Part shown: one piece after another, positions 45,518-57,488 of the stretch | How the letters are laid out: each line of letters begins with the position of its first letter | Numbering within the stretch: the first letter of the stretch is position 1 | Assembly: GCF_026914185.1 (NCBI RefSeq) | Contig: NC_070561.1 | Location: 6,014,001-6,078,000 of the forward strand | From: Puccinia triticina | Lineage: Eukaryota > Basidiomycota > Pucciniomycetes > Pucciniales > Pucciniaceae | Direction of reading: 5' to 3' | Length of the DNA stretch: 64,000 nt | Made by a program: the position numbers and the translations under genes | The notes under the pieces: generated by a model | Database searches by the model: none | Told to the model about the DNA's origin: nothing | What the model saw: only the letters and a program-made list of their open reading frames with translations

Positions 45518-48298
45518 TCTTTGAAAGCTGTACCAAAATAATCTTTGAAAATGGATGAATATTTTGGTCCCAATATCATGAAATAATTACCATTCCCGGT
45601 TGAGATATAGTGGCGGAAACACAAAGAAAACCCCAATTTGGTGATATTTTGAGACTCATCAGACTGTACCTGCCACATTTTGGACTTTCATGGTCAAGAG
45701 CTGACCCAAATTACTCTCATGGTCTAGAGCCAACCTAAATTACTCTCTCAACATTCCTATTATAATGGTATCAATATCATGAAATGATTTGCATTGCGGG
45801 TTGAGATACAGTGGCAGAAACACCAAAAAATACCCAATTAAGCAATATTCCAAGACTAATTAGACTATAGCAGCTCCTTTTTGCATTTCAATCCATGAAC
45901 TCTATACCAAAATAATCTTTGGAAATGTATTAATATTCTGGTACCAATATCATGAAATCATCACCATTCCTGGTTGAGTTATAGTGGCGGAAACACAAAG
46001 AAAAACCAAATTTGGTGATTGTTTGAGACCCATGAGAATGTAGCTGCCACATTTTGTGATTTTGATGGTCAAGAGCTGACCCCAATTAATTTTTCAGCAC
46101 CTCTCATCATAATGATATCAATATCATGAAATCATTCTCATTGCGGGTTGAGATACAGGGGTAGAAACACCAAAAAATACCCAATTAGGCAATATTTTGA
46201 CACTAATCAGACTATAGCAGCTCCTTTTGGGCAATTCCATACATGAAAGCTATACCAAAATAATCTTTGGAAATAGATGAATATTCTGGTACCAATATCA
46301 TCAAATAATTACCATTCCCGGTTGAGATATAGTGGCGAAAACACAAAGGAAACCCCAATTTGGTGATATTTTGAGACTCATGAGAAGGTATCTGCCACAT
46401 TTTGGGATTTTCATGGTCGAGAGCCAACCTAAATTACTCTTCAAACATCCCTCACTTTACTTTTATCAATATCATGAAATGATTCCCATTGCGGGTTGAG
46501 ATACAGGGGTAGAAACACCAAAAAATACCCAATTAGGCAATATTTTGAGCCCAATCAGACTATAACAGCTCCTTTCGGGCATTTACATACATGAAAGCTA
46601 TACCAAAATAATCTTTGAAAATGAATTAATATTCTGGTACCAATATCTTGGGATAATCCCCATTTACCATTGAGATATAGTGGCAGAAACACAAGGAAAA
46701 GTCCAATTTGGTGATATTTTGAGACTCATCAGACTGTAGCTGCCACATTTTGGGATTTTCATGGTCAAGAGCTGACCCAAATTAATTGCTAAGCATTTCT
46801 TATTACAATGGTATCAACATTATGAAATCAATCCCATTGCGGGTTGAGATACAGTGGCAGAAACACCAAAAAATACCCAATTAGGCAATATTTTGAGACT
46901 AATCAGACTGTAGCAGCTCCATTTGGGCATTTCCATACATGAAAGCTATACCAAAATAATCTTTGGAAATGTATGAATATATTGGTTCCAATATTGCAAA
47001 ATGATCGCCATTCCCGGTTGAGATATGGTGACAGAAACACAAAGAAAACCCCAATTTGGTGGCATTTTGAGACTCAAGAGAATGTAGCTGCCACATTTTT
47101 CGATTTTAAAGTTCAAGAGCCGACCCAAAGTAATCCCTCAACATGTCTTATCATAATGGTATCAATATCATGAAATCATTCGCATTGCGGGTTGAGATAC
47201 AGTGGCAGAAACACCAAAAAATACCCAACTAGGCAATATTTCAAGACTAATTAGACTATAGCACCTCCTTTTTGGCATTTCAATCCATGAACTCTATACC
47301 AAAATAATATTTGGAAATGTATCAATATTCTGGTACCAATATCATGAAATTATCACCATTCCTGGTTGAGTTATAGTGGCAGAAACACAAAGAAAAACCT
47401 AATTTGGTGATTGTTTGAGACCCATGAGACTGTAGCTGCCACATTTTGTGATTTTGATGGTCAAAAGCTGACCTTAATTAATCTCTCAGCACCTTTCATC
47501 ATGATGGTATCAATATCATGAAATCATTCCCATTGTGGGTTGAGATACAGGGGTAGAAACACCAAAAAATACCCAGTTAGGCAATATTTCGAGACTTATT
47601 AGACTATAGCAGCTCCTTTTTGGCAATTTCATACATGAAAGCTATACCAAGATAATTTTTGGAAATGGATGAATATTCTTGTCCCAATATCATGAAATAA
47701 TTACCATTCCCGGTTGAGATATAGTGGCGGAAACACAAAGAAAACCCCAATTTGGTGATATTTTGAGACTCATGAGAAGGTATCTGCCACATTTTGGAAT
47801 TTTCATGGTCAAGAGCCAACCTAAATTACTCTCTCAACATCTCTTATTATAATGGTATCAATATCATGAAATCCTTCCCATTGCGGGTTGAGATACAGGG
47901 GTAGAAACACCAAAAAATACCCAATTAGGCAATTTTTTGAGACTAATCAGACTATAGCAGCTCCATTTGCGCATTTCCATACATGAAAGCTATACCAAAA
48001 TAATCTTTGAGAACAGATGAATATTCTGGTCCCACTATCATGAAATGATCACCATTCCCGGTTGAGATATGGTGACAGAAACACAAAGAAAACCCCAATT
48101 TGGTGGCATTTTGAGACTCAAGAGAATGTAGCTGCCACATTTTGGGATTTTCATAGTCAAGAGCTGACCCAAAGTAATACCTCAACATGTATTATCATAA
48201 TGGTATCAATATCATGAAATCATTCGCATGCATTGCGGGTTGAGATACAGTGGCAGAAACACCAAAAAATACCCAATTAGGCAATGTTTCAAGACTAA
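45518..48298. repeat. Satellite B array, ~347-bp dimeric unit
   Basis: Two diverged ~173-bp monomers alternate, one with GCGGGTTGAGATACAGTGGC and one with TTCCCGGTTGAGATATAGTG. Marks at 46491, 46838 and 47186 give a 347-348-bp period, about eight dimers. Both monomers are homologous to satellite A (GAGATATAGTGGCAGAAACA core). Confidence 0.92.
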
Positions 48299-49585
48299 CT
48301 AGAGTACAAGGCGGCTACGCCGCTGCACTCCCAGGTCCTTCATGGCCCTGGTAACCAGCCATCTGTATGTATCACCCCAGCCCCCTCTGAAATGTTGTAA
48401 CAGTAAATGTGGAGTCCCCATTTAATGAACCAGTGGAACAAAGTCATTGAGATTTTTAATCAATATGTTTCTGGATAGCTGGGTCTAATGGATAAATTTG
48501 TCTCTGTTCAAGATAAATTTGTGAGAAGTGTTTTATTTTCACATGATTTATTAGAAGTGCATGTCAGTTATCAGGCACAAGTTCAACTTTTAAGATAAAT
48601 GCCAACCATGCAACAAAAAAGCTGTTAGTAATTAAAATTGTTTGACTTGGTGAATCTTGGCCTTTACATAATACTAAGACATTGTATCATCTTGGCTTGG
48701 AAATAAAACTCAAATCCACCATCCACATCAATTCTTGCATAAAATATTATTCAAAGAATCAGCCATTGCCTTTCTGTTAGACCTGATACTGTGCAAAAAT
48801 GAAGCAAGCTGTCCTTCTCTACTACTGGTAAAAGAAAGAGTGTGCCCACCTCCTTTCTCCCCTCACTTTTGGAAAGAATCTGTGGTGCAGCCAATCATGG
48901 CAAGCACCAGCCAGAATGGATTGGAGGGGAATGAGCAGGCAGCAGCAAGTTCCCCCTTTCTATGAATGCAGGAAGTGGAATTGGTGTCTGCTGTGATCCA
49001 TTTGGCAGGGGGACAAGTACAAAGTCATGTGTCATGCCTGCAAAGACAGCCCTTGCTGTATTAGATTCATGTGACATATGTGACTGGCATTCAGACAGAG
49101 TTGCAAGCTCACCGCTTTGGGCTGTCTCCCTCCGTGACCATCAGAGCATCATTACACTTCAGGACAATCACACTGCTTCTAGCTAATATCACCGGTCCAA
49201 AAACAGAGGCAATGCCAATGTGTGCACATTGCCTTTGCTTTGGGCCCAGTGTATCATGAAAAATACTTTCTTGGGAGCAAAGTTAATAACTACAAAACAA
49301 TCGGCCAGGGCCAAACATTCTCAACAGAGCCACCATGTGTATGGCTTTAGCATGGACAACTGAGAGTTGATCATTGTGTGGGATACTGGCCAGTTTTGTA
49401 GAAATATCCCCCTTTAAAAACAATCAAATTTCATGGAGAGTAATGAGGGCATCAGCAGATTCAACAATATCTCCATTGTTTAAGCGTCTGGGCTACAATT
49501 GGTGACACTCTGTTGGCAGCTGTGTCAGCATCATTGGCCGCGGCCTTCTGGTATGCAAGCAAACAAGGCATACAATCAAATGTAC

Positions 49586-51161
49586 TTACAGCACCGACCC
49601 ATGGTCAGCTTTCCCAGGGGTCAAGGAAGCCTTTTTGAGATCAAGCAGGCTTAGTGGTTGAGGATGCGGACTGCAAACGCGGTGCCACAGCAATATGAAG
49701 AAAAAATTTCCATGTACCATAGCATTGCCAAAGCCTCCAGTCTTGGCTTGCAGCTCTTGTTTGCCTTCTTCAACACCCCATCCAGCAGCATCTTTCCTGT
49801 TGTTATTGTTATAGAAGCAGGAGATAGCATCAATTCGGCCAGTCAATTCCAGTTGAGAGAGCTCAAATGGGGTATGAAGAGGCACTGACTATTTTCCAGT
49901 TGTGCTCTGGCGATTGGGATGCTCATCACGTCTTTTACCATGATCACAGCGGGGACCACGGCCTCTGGTCCCACGTCTTTCACGGACACCACCACGACCT
50001 GTGTTTTAGGGAGGGATGATCTCACAGCATTCAGCAGAGGAACTCAGGTATAGCATGTGAGTCGAGGGACTAACGCTTGGCTTGGTCATCGCGTCCTTGC
50101 TTGGTTCATCCGGCAGGGTTGGGGCCGATGAATTCAGCATCAGCGCCGACAGGTTGGCCGCCGTAAACCTTGCGCAACGCGTTGCGGGACGGGTAATCAG
50201 CACTGCCAGCATAATTGGCTGGGCTGAGGTTATCCCAGTTAAACTGGGATTCACTCAACCAATTTAACCTTGGGTGATCTCAACTGATGAAATATAAATC
50301 CAAGGTACCCCCCTTGCGTTTATATTTAATTGGTTGAGATCAACCAAGTTTAAATTGGTTGAGTGCATCCCAGTTAAACTGGGATGACTTCAACCCAGCC
50401 AAATATGCTGGCAGTGCAGGTTCCGCTTTGCCTGCTGTCCAGGAATGGCCTTCTTGGGTTGAGGGCAAACCGCGACGGGTGTTTTGGTTGATTTGATGGC
50501 GGCTGATTGGGCGGCACCCCTTTCGCTGTCTGAATCACCTGAAGACAATCGGACGCACAGGGCAATCATGAGAGAATCAGGGATCGGCAGCTCGCACAGA
50601 AGTTTAATGAGGGACAACTTACCACTGCTTGAGCAAGCAAAAGGGCTGGAACTGATTATAGACATTGATGTGGGGAGCAGGAGTGAGGGGAGAATAAAGC
50701 TTGCGCTGCTTACCTGAAAAGGTCAAGTTCAACCAACCGCTGCTGTTTGCGTATGTACATAGCCGAGTGAAACAATAGGGTCGAATCAAATTTTTCCTGA
50801 AGCGTGCTGTTGCAAGTCCAACCCCGACTCATGACTACAAGCCCCCCAATGTGGTACGAGAGGCGCAGGAAGTGTTGTCATGTAAGTTTATCTCTTCGCG
50901 TCCCTTGTGGTACGCACCCTCAAAACCAGTGTTTGTCGCCAGTTGAAAAAGCAAATGGAATCCAGGGCCAAGACGACCCACGCCTCCTGATGTCAGGTTA
51001 CTGAGCCCGACGCCATAAATGGGTGTCGTATTTCTGAAGTAGGAGGGGCTTGTTTCATCCTTCCCATAGCGCGTCAAGCGCAAACAGACCCGCAAAGCGT
51101 CTTGTGAGCATTTGTCACCCAATCCAGCAAGGAATAACACCTTCTTTGAGGAAAATACCAC
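49586..51161 (-). other. Captured-looking frames of unknown origin in H3
   Basis: Minus-strand stretches such as VVVVSVKDVGPEAVVPAVIM (about 49960) and GFHLLFQLATNTGFEGAYHK (about 50940) have protein-like composition. They match no family I know and are broken by stops. They run in Helitron sense, as gene capture would predict. Confidence 0.25.
50215..50400. repeat. Palindrome cluster in H3
   Basis: Nested hairpin words include CCCAGTTAAACTGGG (twice), GGTTGAGATCAACC and the pair CTCAACCAATTTAA / TTAAATTGGTTGAG. The style resembles the cluster at 14745-15068. Confidence 0.7.
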
Positions 51162-51819
51162 AACGCCGAAGAAATTGAATAGGGTTTGTTTATCAGCGTC
51201 AAGTTTCCCTGTGCGTCGGAGCTGCCCCGGTAACGTTAGGTTTCAAGGGGCGTGGCGGTCAGGACCCCCGACAAGGAGTTGCAGCGCGTTTCACTCACGG
51301 TGGATGGCGGCTACTTCTTTGGGTGTCTCGACCGGATCGACCTGGGGAAACCAATTGTTGGTTGTCAAGCTTTTAACTACCAACTCATTGGGGTTGAATC
51401 GCCCTGGTTCCTCCGGAAAGTCAAGAGCGTCAAGAGAGCACGCAATGGAGAGGCCCAGGAGGGTTCTCGCGGGCTGCATCAAACTTGAAGGTGGTTGTCG
51501 GATTGGGCTGGCTGTTGCGAGGGAAAGGGATCTTTGCCTATGATGAGGCAAAGCTCAGGAGACAACAACATAAGCCCCCTGACTATCCCCCCGATTGCGC
51601 TTGAGCGGGAGTCCAGTGTCAAGGTCAACCGGGCAGCGCCCACGCTTTGCCCAGGAGATGAAATGTTTGAATACATGTCTTCTTGTGCATCACGTCCGAA
51701 AGGGGAGGTGCCCCTTGTTGCGTAGAATGACCAGATTTGTATTTTTGCAATTGGTCGGATGGGTTGAAGGGAACATATATACCCAGCCCCTTAGCTTGAT
51801 TTTCCGGACGGCATCTCCA

Positions 51820-52115
51820 GCTTCCCTGTTGCGCTTGCACAGATTGAGCGGCCGTCATCCCTTCCCCTCCGCCTTTGCATTTGCAATAGGCCCGAGGTCA
51901 AAAAAATACCCTGGCCTGTTGCGTTTGCACAGGTTTTTCAACAAGCCACGTTCCTTTGAAATTGCAAGTGGCCTGAGGTGAATGTTTTACTCAATTGCGC
52001 GTTCTGCGTCTTATTTGCCCCCCTCCTGCCCTTGCAATTGCAACAGGCACAAGGGGGTTGAGCCCTGCCCCTTTTCATGCCTGCTTCAGGCATTGGGGGG
52101 CAAGTCCGAGGCATT
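51820..52115. repeat. Helitron 5' subterminal motif series
   Basis: Repeats of CCCTGTTGCGCTTGCACAG and TTGCATTTGCAATAGGC-type words. Equivalent words occur in H2 (about 42285-43530) and H4 (about 55770-55800), followed in H2 and H3 by GGGGACTTTAA. Confidence 0.65.
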
Positions 52116-52311
52116 TATGTTCGGGGACTTTAAATTGATTTTCTTGCGGTATTAAGCGTAATATGCTGATACCTGAGAAAATTGGAGGTTGGACAGGAGT
52201 TCCAATTTTCCATGTGGGGTTGGGGGATAATTTTTTAGCCCCTTTTCAATAAATTGCAGGGGAAACCCTTGATCCCAATTTCCACAAAAGCGTGGATTTA
52301 ATATACTTAGA

Positions 52312-53355
52312 TTAGACTATAGCAGCTCCTTTTTGGCAGTTCAATCCATGAACTCTATACCAAAATAATATTTGGAAATGTAGCAATATTCTGGTACCAA
52401 TATCATGAAATGATCACCATTCCTGGTTGAGTTATAGTGGCAGAAACACAAAGAAAAACCTAATTTGGTGATTGTTTGAGACCCATGAGACTGTAGCTGC
52501 CTCATTTTGGGATTTTCATTTTCAAGAGATGACTCAAATTCATCTCTCAAAATGTCTTTTTATAATGGTATCAATATCATAAAATACATGTTAGCCCCGG
52601 TTTAGATACAGTGGCAGAAACACCAAAAAATACCCAATTAGTCAATATTTTGAGACTAATCAGACTATAGCAGCTCCTTTTGGGCAATTCCATACATGAA
52701 AGCTATACCAAAATAATCTTTGGAAATAGATGAATATTTTGGTCCCAACATCATGAAATAATTACCATTCCTGGTTGAGATATAGTGGCGGAAACACGAA
52801 GAAAACCCCAATTTGGTGATACTTTGAGACTCATGAGAAGGTATCTGCCACATTTTGGGGTTTTCATGGTCAAGAGCCAACCTAAATTAATCTCTCAACA
52901 TCCCTTATCATAATGGTATCAATATCATGAAATCATTCGCATTGCGGGTTGAGATACAGTGGCAGAAACACCAAAAAATACCCAATTAGGCAATATTTTG
53001 AGACTAATCAGACTATAGAAGCTCCTTTTGGGCATTTCCATACATGGAAGCTATACCAAAATGATCTTTAGAAATGGATGAATATTTTTGTACCAATGTC
53101 TTGAAATAATCACCATTCCTGGTTGAGATATGGTGGCAGAAACAGAAAGAAAAGCCCAATTTGGTGATATTTTGAGACTCATGAGACTGTAGCTGCCTCA
53201 TTTTGGGATTTTCATTTTCAAGAGATGACTCAAATTCATCTCTCAAAATGTCTTTTTATAATGGTATCAATATCATAAAATACATGTTAGCCCCGGTTTA
53301 GATACAGTGGCAGAAACACCAAAAAATACCCAATTAGTCAATATTTTGAGACTAA
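52312..53355. repeat. Satellite B between H3 and H4
   Basis: 1044 bp, about three dimers, in phase with both neighbours. It ends GACTAA where H4 begins. Confidence 0.92.
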
Positions 53356-55995
53356 CTAGAGGCCAAGGCGGCTTCGCCGCTGTACTTCCAAGGTTTAGCT
53401 TGAAATAACTGTACAATTTACTCAGAGATGCATTGATGGCTTTCATTTCACTCCCCCCAATTCCTCAATTCAGCATGTGATTTGGTAGAAATTTCAGCCA
53501 CATACCACTAATTTGACTATGCTGCAGGGCTGATAGGTCTTGGTGGAAGGATGTGTGCAGTGAAAGAAATAAAAAGGGTGTCCCCAGGCTGCTCAACAGA
53601 ATTTTATTTTTCAAATCCATAAGCTTTCTTTCAAGTTATTGTTTTCAATCTGAAAAATGTTGGTAAATGTACATCTTTGAACAGACAAGTGGGGTGCTCA
53701 TGGCAAGAAACACAAATATTTCCTGTAAATGGGTTGAGCGGATCAGGAAAGGGGATTAGGGTTATACATAAGTCCAGGGCCATTGCACCTGTATTTCGAA
53801 GGGAAGAGTCAGCGAGTACGTGCAAAAGATCAAAAAACAAAATGAAGGAGGGACAAACACAGTCGGGTCTATCAAGTTCTACTGAGAGGGATGAGGAAGA
53901 GGTTGCATCACATGGGAGGTGGGTGGGTGGGGTTGGGTCCTACCACAACAAAGAACCAAGAGAGAGAGTCAAATCCAGTGCAAGGAATAAAGGGTGTGGC
54001 GAAGAGGAGAGAGAGACTGACGGGCCAACAAACGACAATTTCGGGCTTGGGGTAGCTGCTCCAGTCAATTTTCTCGACCAAGAATTGGCTATCAGGGGCC
54101 CCATGGAAGGGTCAACGGGACGTGGGGCGGTTGTCGCAATTGGAGCCGCGGACAACGCCGTCAGCATAGTAGATGATGCGGGTGTAGGTGACGGCGACAT
54201 TAGGGACGAGGAGGCATTTATTGAAGCCTAATGAGAAGTCTTATGCAAAGAGCTGGCACTCGGAGGACGGACACTCGTTAGTGAGGCGGTTGGCGGCGCG
54301 GAAGGTGAGTCCCTCTGGGCCCCGGAAGGGCGCTGGGGCCAGGGCAACGATGTCGTTCCAGCACAAATACACGGGCACGGGGAGTACGTTGTGGAAGCGG
54401 GCCTGGAAGACCTTCGACTCCTTGGCCCCGCAGATTGCCGCGTAGCCGTCCTTGTACTCCGTCAGGATCTGCAGCCAAGGGCGCAGCGTCTTGCCTGTCA
54501 ACGAGCGGGTGACCCACGAGTTGTAGAAGACCACCGAATGCAAGCGGGCGTCGTCAGGTGGCAAGGGGTCTGCGAGCCGTACTGTTCCCGTAGCGTCTTG
54601 GCCTCCCACCAGTCGGTCCCGCACGCCGAGTCCGCCCCCTGGAAGTGACGTTGCCAGAGCAGCTCAAGGATGTCCTGGGCACAGAGGAAGACGTCGTCGA
54701 TGAAGACCAGGTTGGAGAGCCCGTCAAGGGCCCGGTCAGCATTGTCGAAGGCCAACAGCGCCTGGTTGTGGTACTCCGAGAGCAGCTTGATCCGGTCCAC
54801 ACCCATCCAGATCGTCTCCTCCTTGGCACACCGCATGTGGTGTTGCACGCCCAGTCCGCTTAGCACCGCGCCCAGATGGGCCAGTCCTTCCGGGGTGTAC
54901 ACACCAACACATACACGTTCTCAGCCCCCAGGTATCGCAGCGAGGTCAGGATCGGATTGGTGATCACCGGCAGCACCTGCTGCGACGAATGCAGATTCAG
55001 CGCAATCATCACCTTGAGAGCGCCTTTCGTCCTGCCGGCTCCGTCCAGGAACCGCATCCAAATAAGCGCCTTGGTTTTGGGCGAGAGCCGGCAGCTGAGC
55101 GGGGATTGGGTGATCCATACGGGCTGGAAGCGCTTGAGAGTGGGGCCATGACTATCCAGCCGACGAGCGGGGCCCAGGATGTGGTCGGAGAGGTTGTGGG
55201 GCGGCACGGAGAGGTCGGGGTCAAGGCCAGGGTGGACAATGACGGGGCCTGTGCGAGGGGGGAAGGCTGAGGAGTTGATAAAAATGAAGCGGTGGAGGTG
55301 TTGGAGGCAAAGGAATAAAGTACCCAGATTCAAAATACAGGCACGGCGGAGATTGTTGTTGTCTGCCGATCGCCGTCGACGCTTGCCAGTGGTGTATGGG
55401 GGCGGAACCTGTGGAGGGGCAAGCGTGGGTTGTCAGAGGGGCTTGGAGCGGGGTTCCCGGCCGCGATTTTTGGGTCGTGGGGATAGATTGATTGAAAGAG
55501 TTGGGCTGTAGCATGACCTTGGATACGCGGCATGGTGATGTGTGAGCTTGGGCAATTGTTGTGAGGGGCGTAGCGGGCCCTACGATGGTGTTGACCAAGA
55601 TTGATGTGAGGCGTGGAGAGGCAGGATGTGTTGTGGTTGTGGTGGGAACGGTTGGGATGTGTTCAGATTAACATCAGACAATGTGCTTATAAGTAGGGGT
55701 ACCTCTGGCAGGTACGAAGCGCCAGTCGACTCGCTGCGCTGCAATTCCAGCCAGAGAGTCGACTCAACCCCCTCTGCTGTTGCGCGTGCACAGTTTGAGG
55801 GTTAATTTTTGATGACCCCCCTTTGCAATTGCCTTAAATGCGGCGCGCCGGGGGTCATCTGCCCAATGCTTGCAATCTCTCTAGTAGAGATTGGGCTTTG
55901 GGTTGGGTGTGATTTTATTTCTTTTTTTTTTATTAAATTGTAGGGGAAACCCTTGAAGTTTGTTTCCGTGATTGTCTGTCTTTAACAAACTTAGA
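53356..55995 (-). mobile_element. Helitron H4 with captured glycosyltransferase gene
   Basis: 2640 bp, minus orientation. The 5' end (right) is TCTAAGTTTGTTAAAGACAG. The 3' end (left) is hairpin GCGGCGAAGCCGC, then CTTGGCCTCTAG. The flanks GACTAA and TTAGACTATAGC rejoin as satellite B at the same unit position used by H3. It contains a GT69-type gene fragment in the Helitron sense. Confidence 0.87.
54241..55333 (-). pseudogene. GT69 (CAP59-like) mannosyltransferase fragment captured by H4
   Basis: CAP59/CMT1-type proteins are Golgi or ER membrane glycosyltransferases that build fungal mannan or capsule glycans. The minus strand reads KVMIALNLHSSQQVLPVITN and LGAENVYVLV. After a frame break near 54900 it continues TPEGLAHLGAVLSGLGVQHH, VDRIKLLSEYHNQALL and LVFIDDVFLCAQDILELLWQ, then QGADSACGTDW. 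A second break near 54550 leads to VVFYNSWVTRSLTGKTLRPW, LPVPVYLCWNDIVALAPAPF and ECPSSECQLF. The FIDDV acidic motif (family FLNDV), GADxxCxxDW and the C-terminal SECQLF match the family. Frameshifts make it a pseudogene. GC content is much higher than the satellite around it, which supports capture. Confidence 0.8.
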
Positions 55996-56971
55996 TTAGA
56001 CTATAGCAGCTGCTTTTTGGGATTTCAATCCATGAACGCTATACCAAAATAATTTTTGTAAATGGACAAATATTTTCGTACCAATATCATGAAATAATAC
56101 CCATTCCCGGTTGAGATATAGTGGCAGAAACAGAAAGAAAAGCCCAAATTGGTGATATTTTGAGAGTCATGAAACTGTAGCTGCCTCATTTTGGTATTTT
56201 CATGGTCAAGAGCTGACCCAAATTAATCTCTCAAAATGTCTTATTACAATGGTATTAATATCATGAAATAAATGTTAGCCCTGGTTTAGATACAGTGGCA
56301 GAAACACCAAGAAATACCCAATTAGGCAATATTTTGAAACTAATCAGACTGTAGCCGCTCGGTTTTGGGATTTTCATACATGAAAGATACACCAAAATAC
56401 TCTTAGCAAATGGATGAACATTCTAGTACCAATATCATGAAATAATCAACATTACTGGTTGAGATATAATGGCAGAAACACAAAAAATGAGGCAATAGTT
56501 TGTGACTGATTAAATGGGGCTGCTAAATTGGGAGATGTTCATTGGCAAAAAGCTTTCCTAAATTAATTTTTCAAATGTTCTCATCATTATGGTCCCAATA
56601 TCATGAAGTCATCCCCATTGCTAGTTGAGATATAGTTGTAGAAGCACAACAAAACCAACCAATTAGGCAATATTTCACACTGATCAGATGGTAACTTCAA
56701 CATTTTGGGACTTTCATAGACCAAAGATTTCTCAAATTATTGTTCAGATATTGCTGATCCTCATGGTACCAATATCATGATATAAATCTTAGCCCTGGTT
56801 GAGACACAGTGGCAGAAGCACAAAAGACACTAGTTTCAAACCAACCAGACTCAATCAATCTCTTTAGATTCAAAAAATGTTGAACCTCAGATTCTGAGCT
56901 AACATCAGTTGACCCATTGAATATATTGGGGAAACACCTCCCATTAGTATTTGATTGAAAAACAGAAGCAA
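55996..56971. repeat. Satellite B, terminal degenerate block
   Basis: About 2.8 dimers, progressively diverged toward the right terminal repeat. The last ~170 bp before 56972 barely match the unit. Confidence 0.85.
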
Positions 56972-57467
56972 AAGACACCTTACTCAAATCTGGTACAAAC
57001 GTTAAATCAATCTCAGGCCTAGTAGAAATTTAGGATATTGGATATGATGAGTCATATATACAAGCCATCAAATTTGAACAAAATTGATGTAGCATGATAT
57101 ATTGAGACTGATTGGTTTTTTTTTTTTTTTTTTTTTTTTGGAAAGTAGATTTCAACACTTCTGCCAGGTTCAAGTGACAATAATTCATGCCTCCCCATTC
57201 CTCCTCCCCCCTCCCCCTCCCTGCCTGACTGAACAGACTATTTTTTCTCAGGAATAATTCATATGAGTATGTAAAAATGACCTATTCGATCTGGCAACAA
57301 AATGAAGTTTTTACTATTGTTGAAAACTAAGACAGGGGGAAGTCAAGAGGAAGAGGGATGATAGAAGGATTATGATGTTGCAGGAAGGAAAAAAATTAAA
57401 GAGAAATTTCAAAAAAAAAAAAAAAAGATCAATATATGCCTTCCCAAATTCATCCATGTTTGTAGTG
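56972..57467. repeat. E2 right terminal inverted repeat
   Basis: About 496 bp, complementary to 34161-34695 with indels mostly in homopolymers and in the ATATTGATC words, of which this end keeps only a half copy. It ends GTAGTG. Confidence 0.9.
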
Positions 57468-57488
57468 CGTACGTTTGTGTGACACAGT
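57468..57488. repeat. Right half of the palindrome split by E2
   Basis: CGTACGTTTGTGTGACACAG, the mirror of the sequence before 34161. Its first three bases are the second TSD copy. Confidence 0.9.

Larger units (their letters stand above)
48299..52311 (-). mobile_element. Helitron H3 (non-autonomous), A|T target in satellite B
   Basis: 4013 bp, minus orientation. The 5' end (right) is TCTAAGTATATTAAATCCAC. The 3' end (left) is hairpin GCGGCGTAGCCGC, then CTTGTACTCTAG. The flanks GACTAA and TTAGACTATAGC rejoin as satellite B. Its 5' subterminal region is shared with H2. No Rep/helicase frame is seen, and several short frames of unknown origin are present. Confidence 0.85.
34161..57467. mobile_element. 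E2: 23.3-kb CACTA-ended satellite element hosting four Helitrons, TSD CGT
   Basis: Both ends read inward as CACTACAAACATGGATGAAT, clearly related to E1. CGT is duplicated at 34158-34160 and 57468-57470. Terminal inverted repeats are about 34161-34695 and 56972-57467. Between them lies 173-bp-type satellite DNA split by Helitrons H1-H4. Subtracting the Helitrons (2732, 5292, 4013 and 2640 bp) leaves about 8.63 kb, of which about 7.6 kb is satellite. No transposase gene is visible, so like E1 it would depend on a helper elsewhere. Confidence 0.88.
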
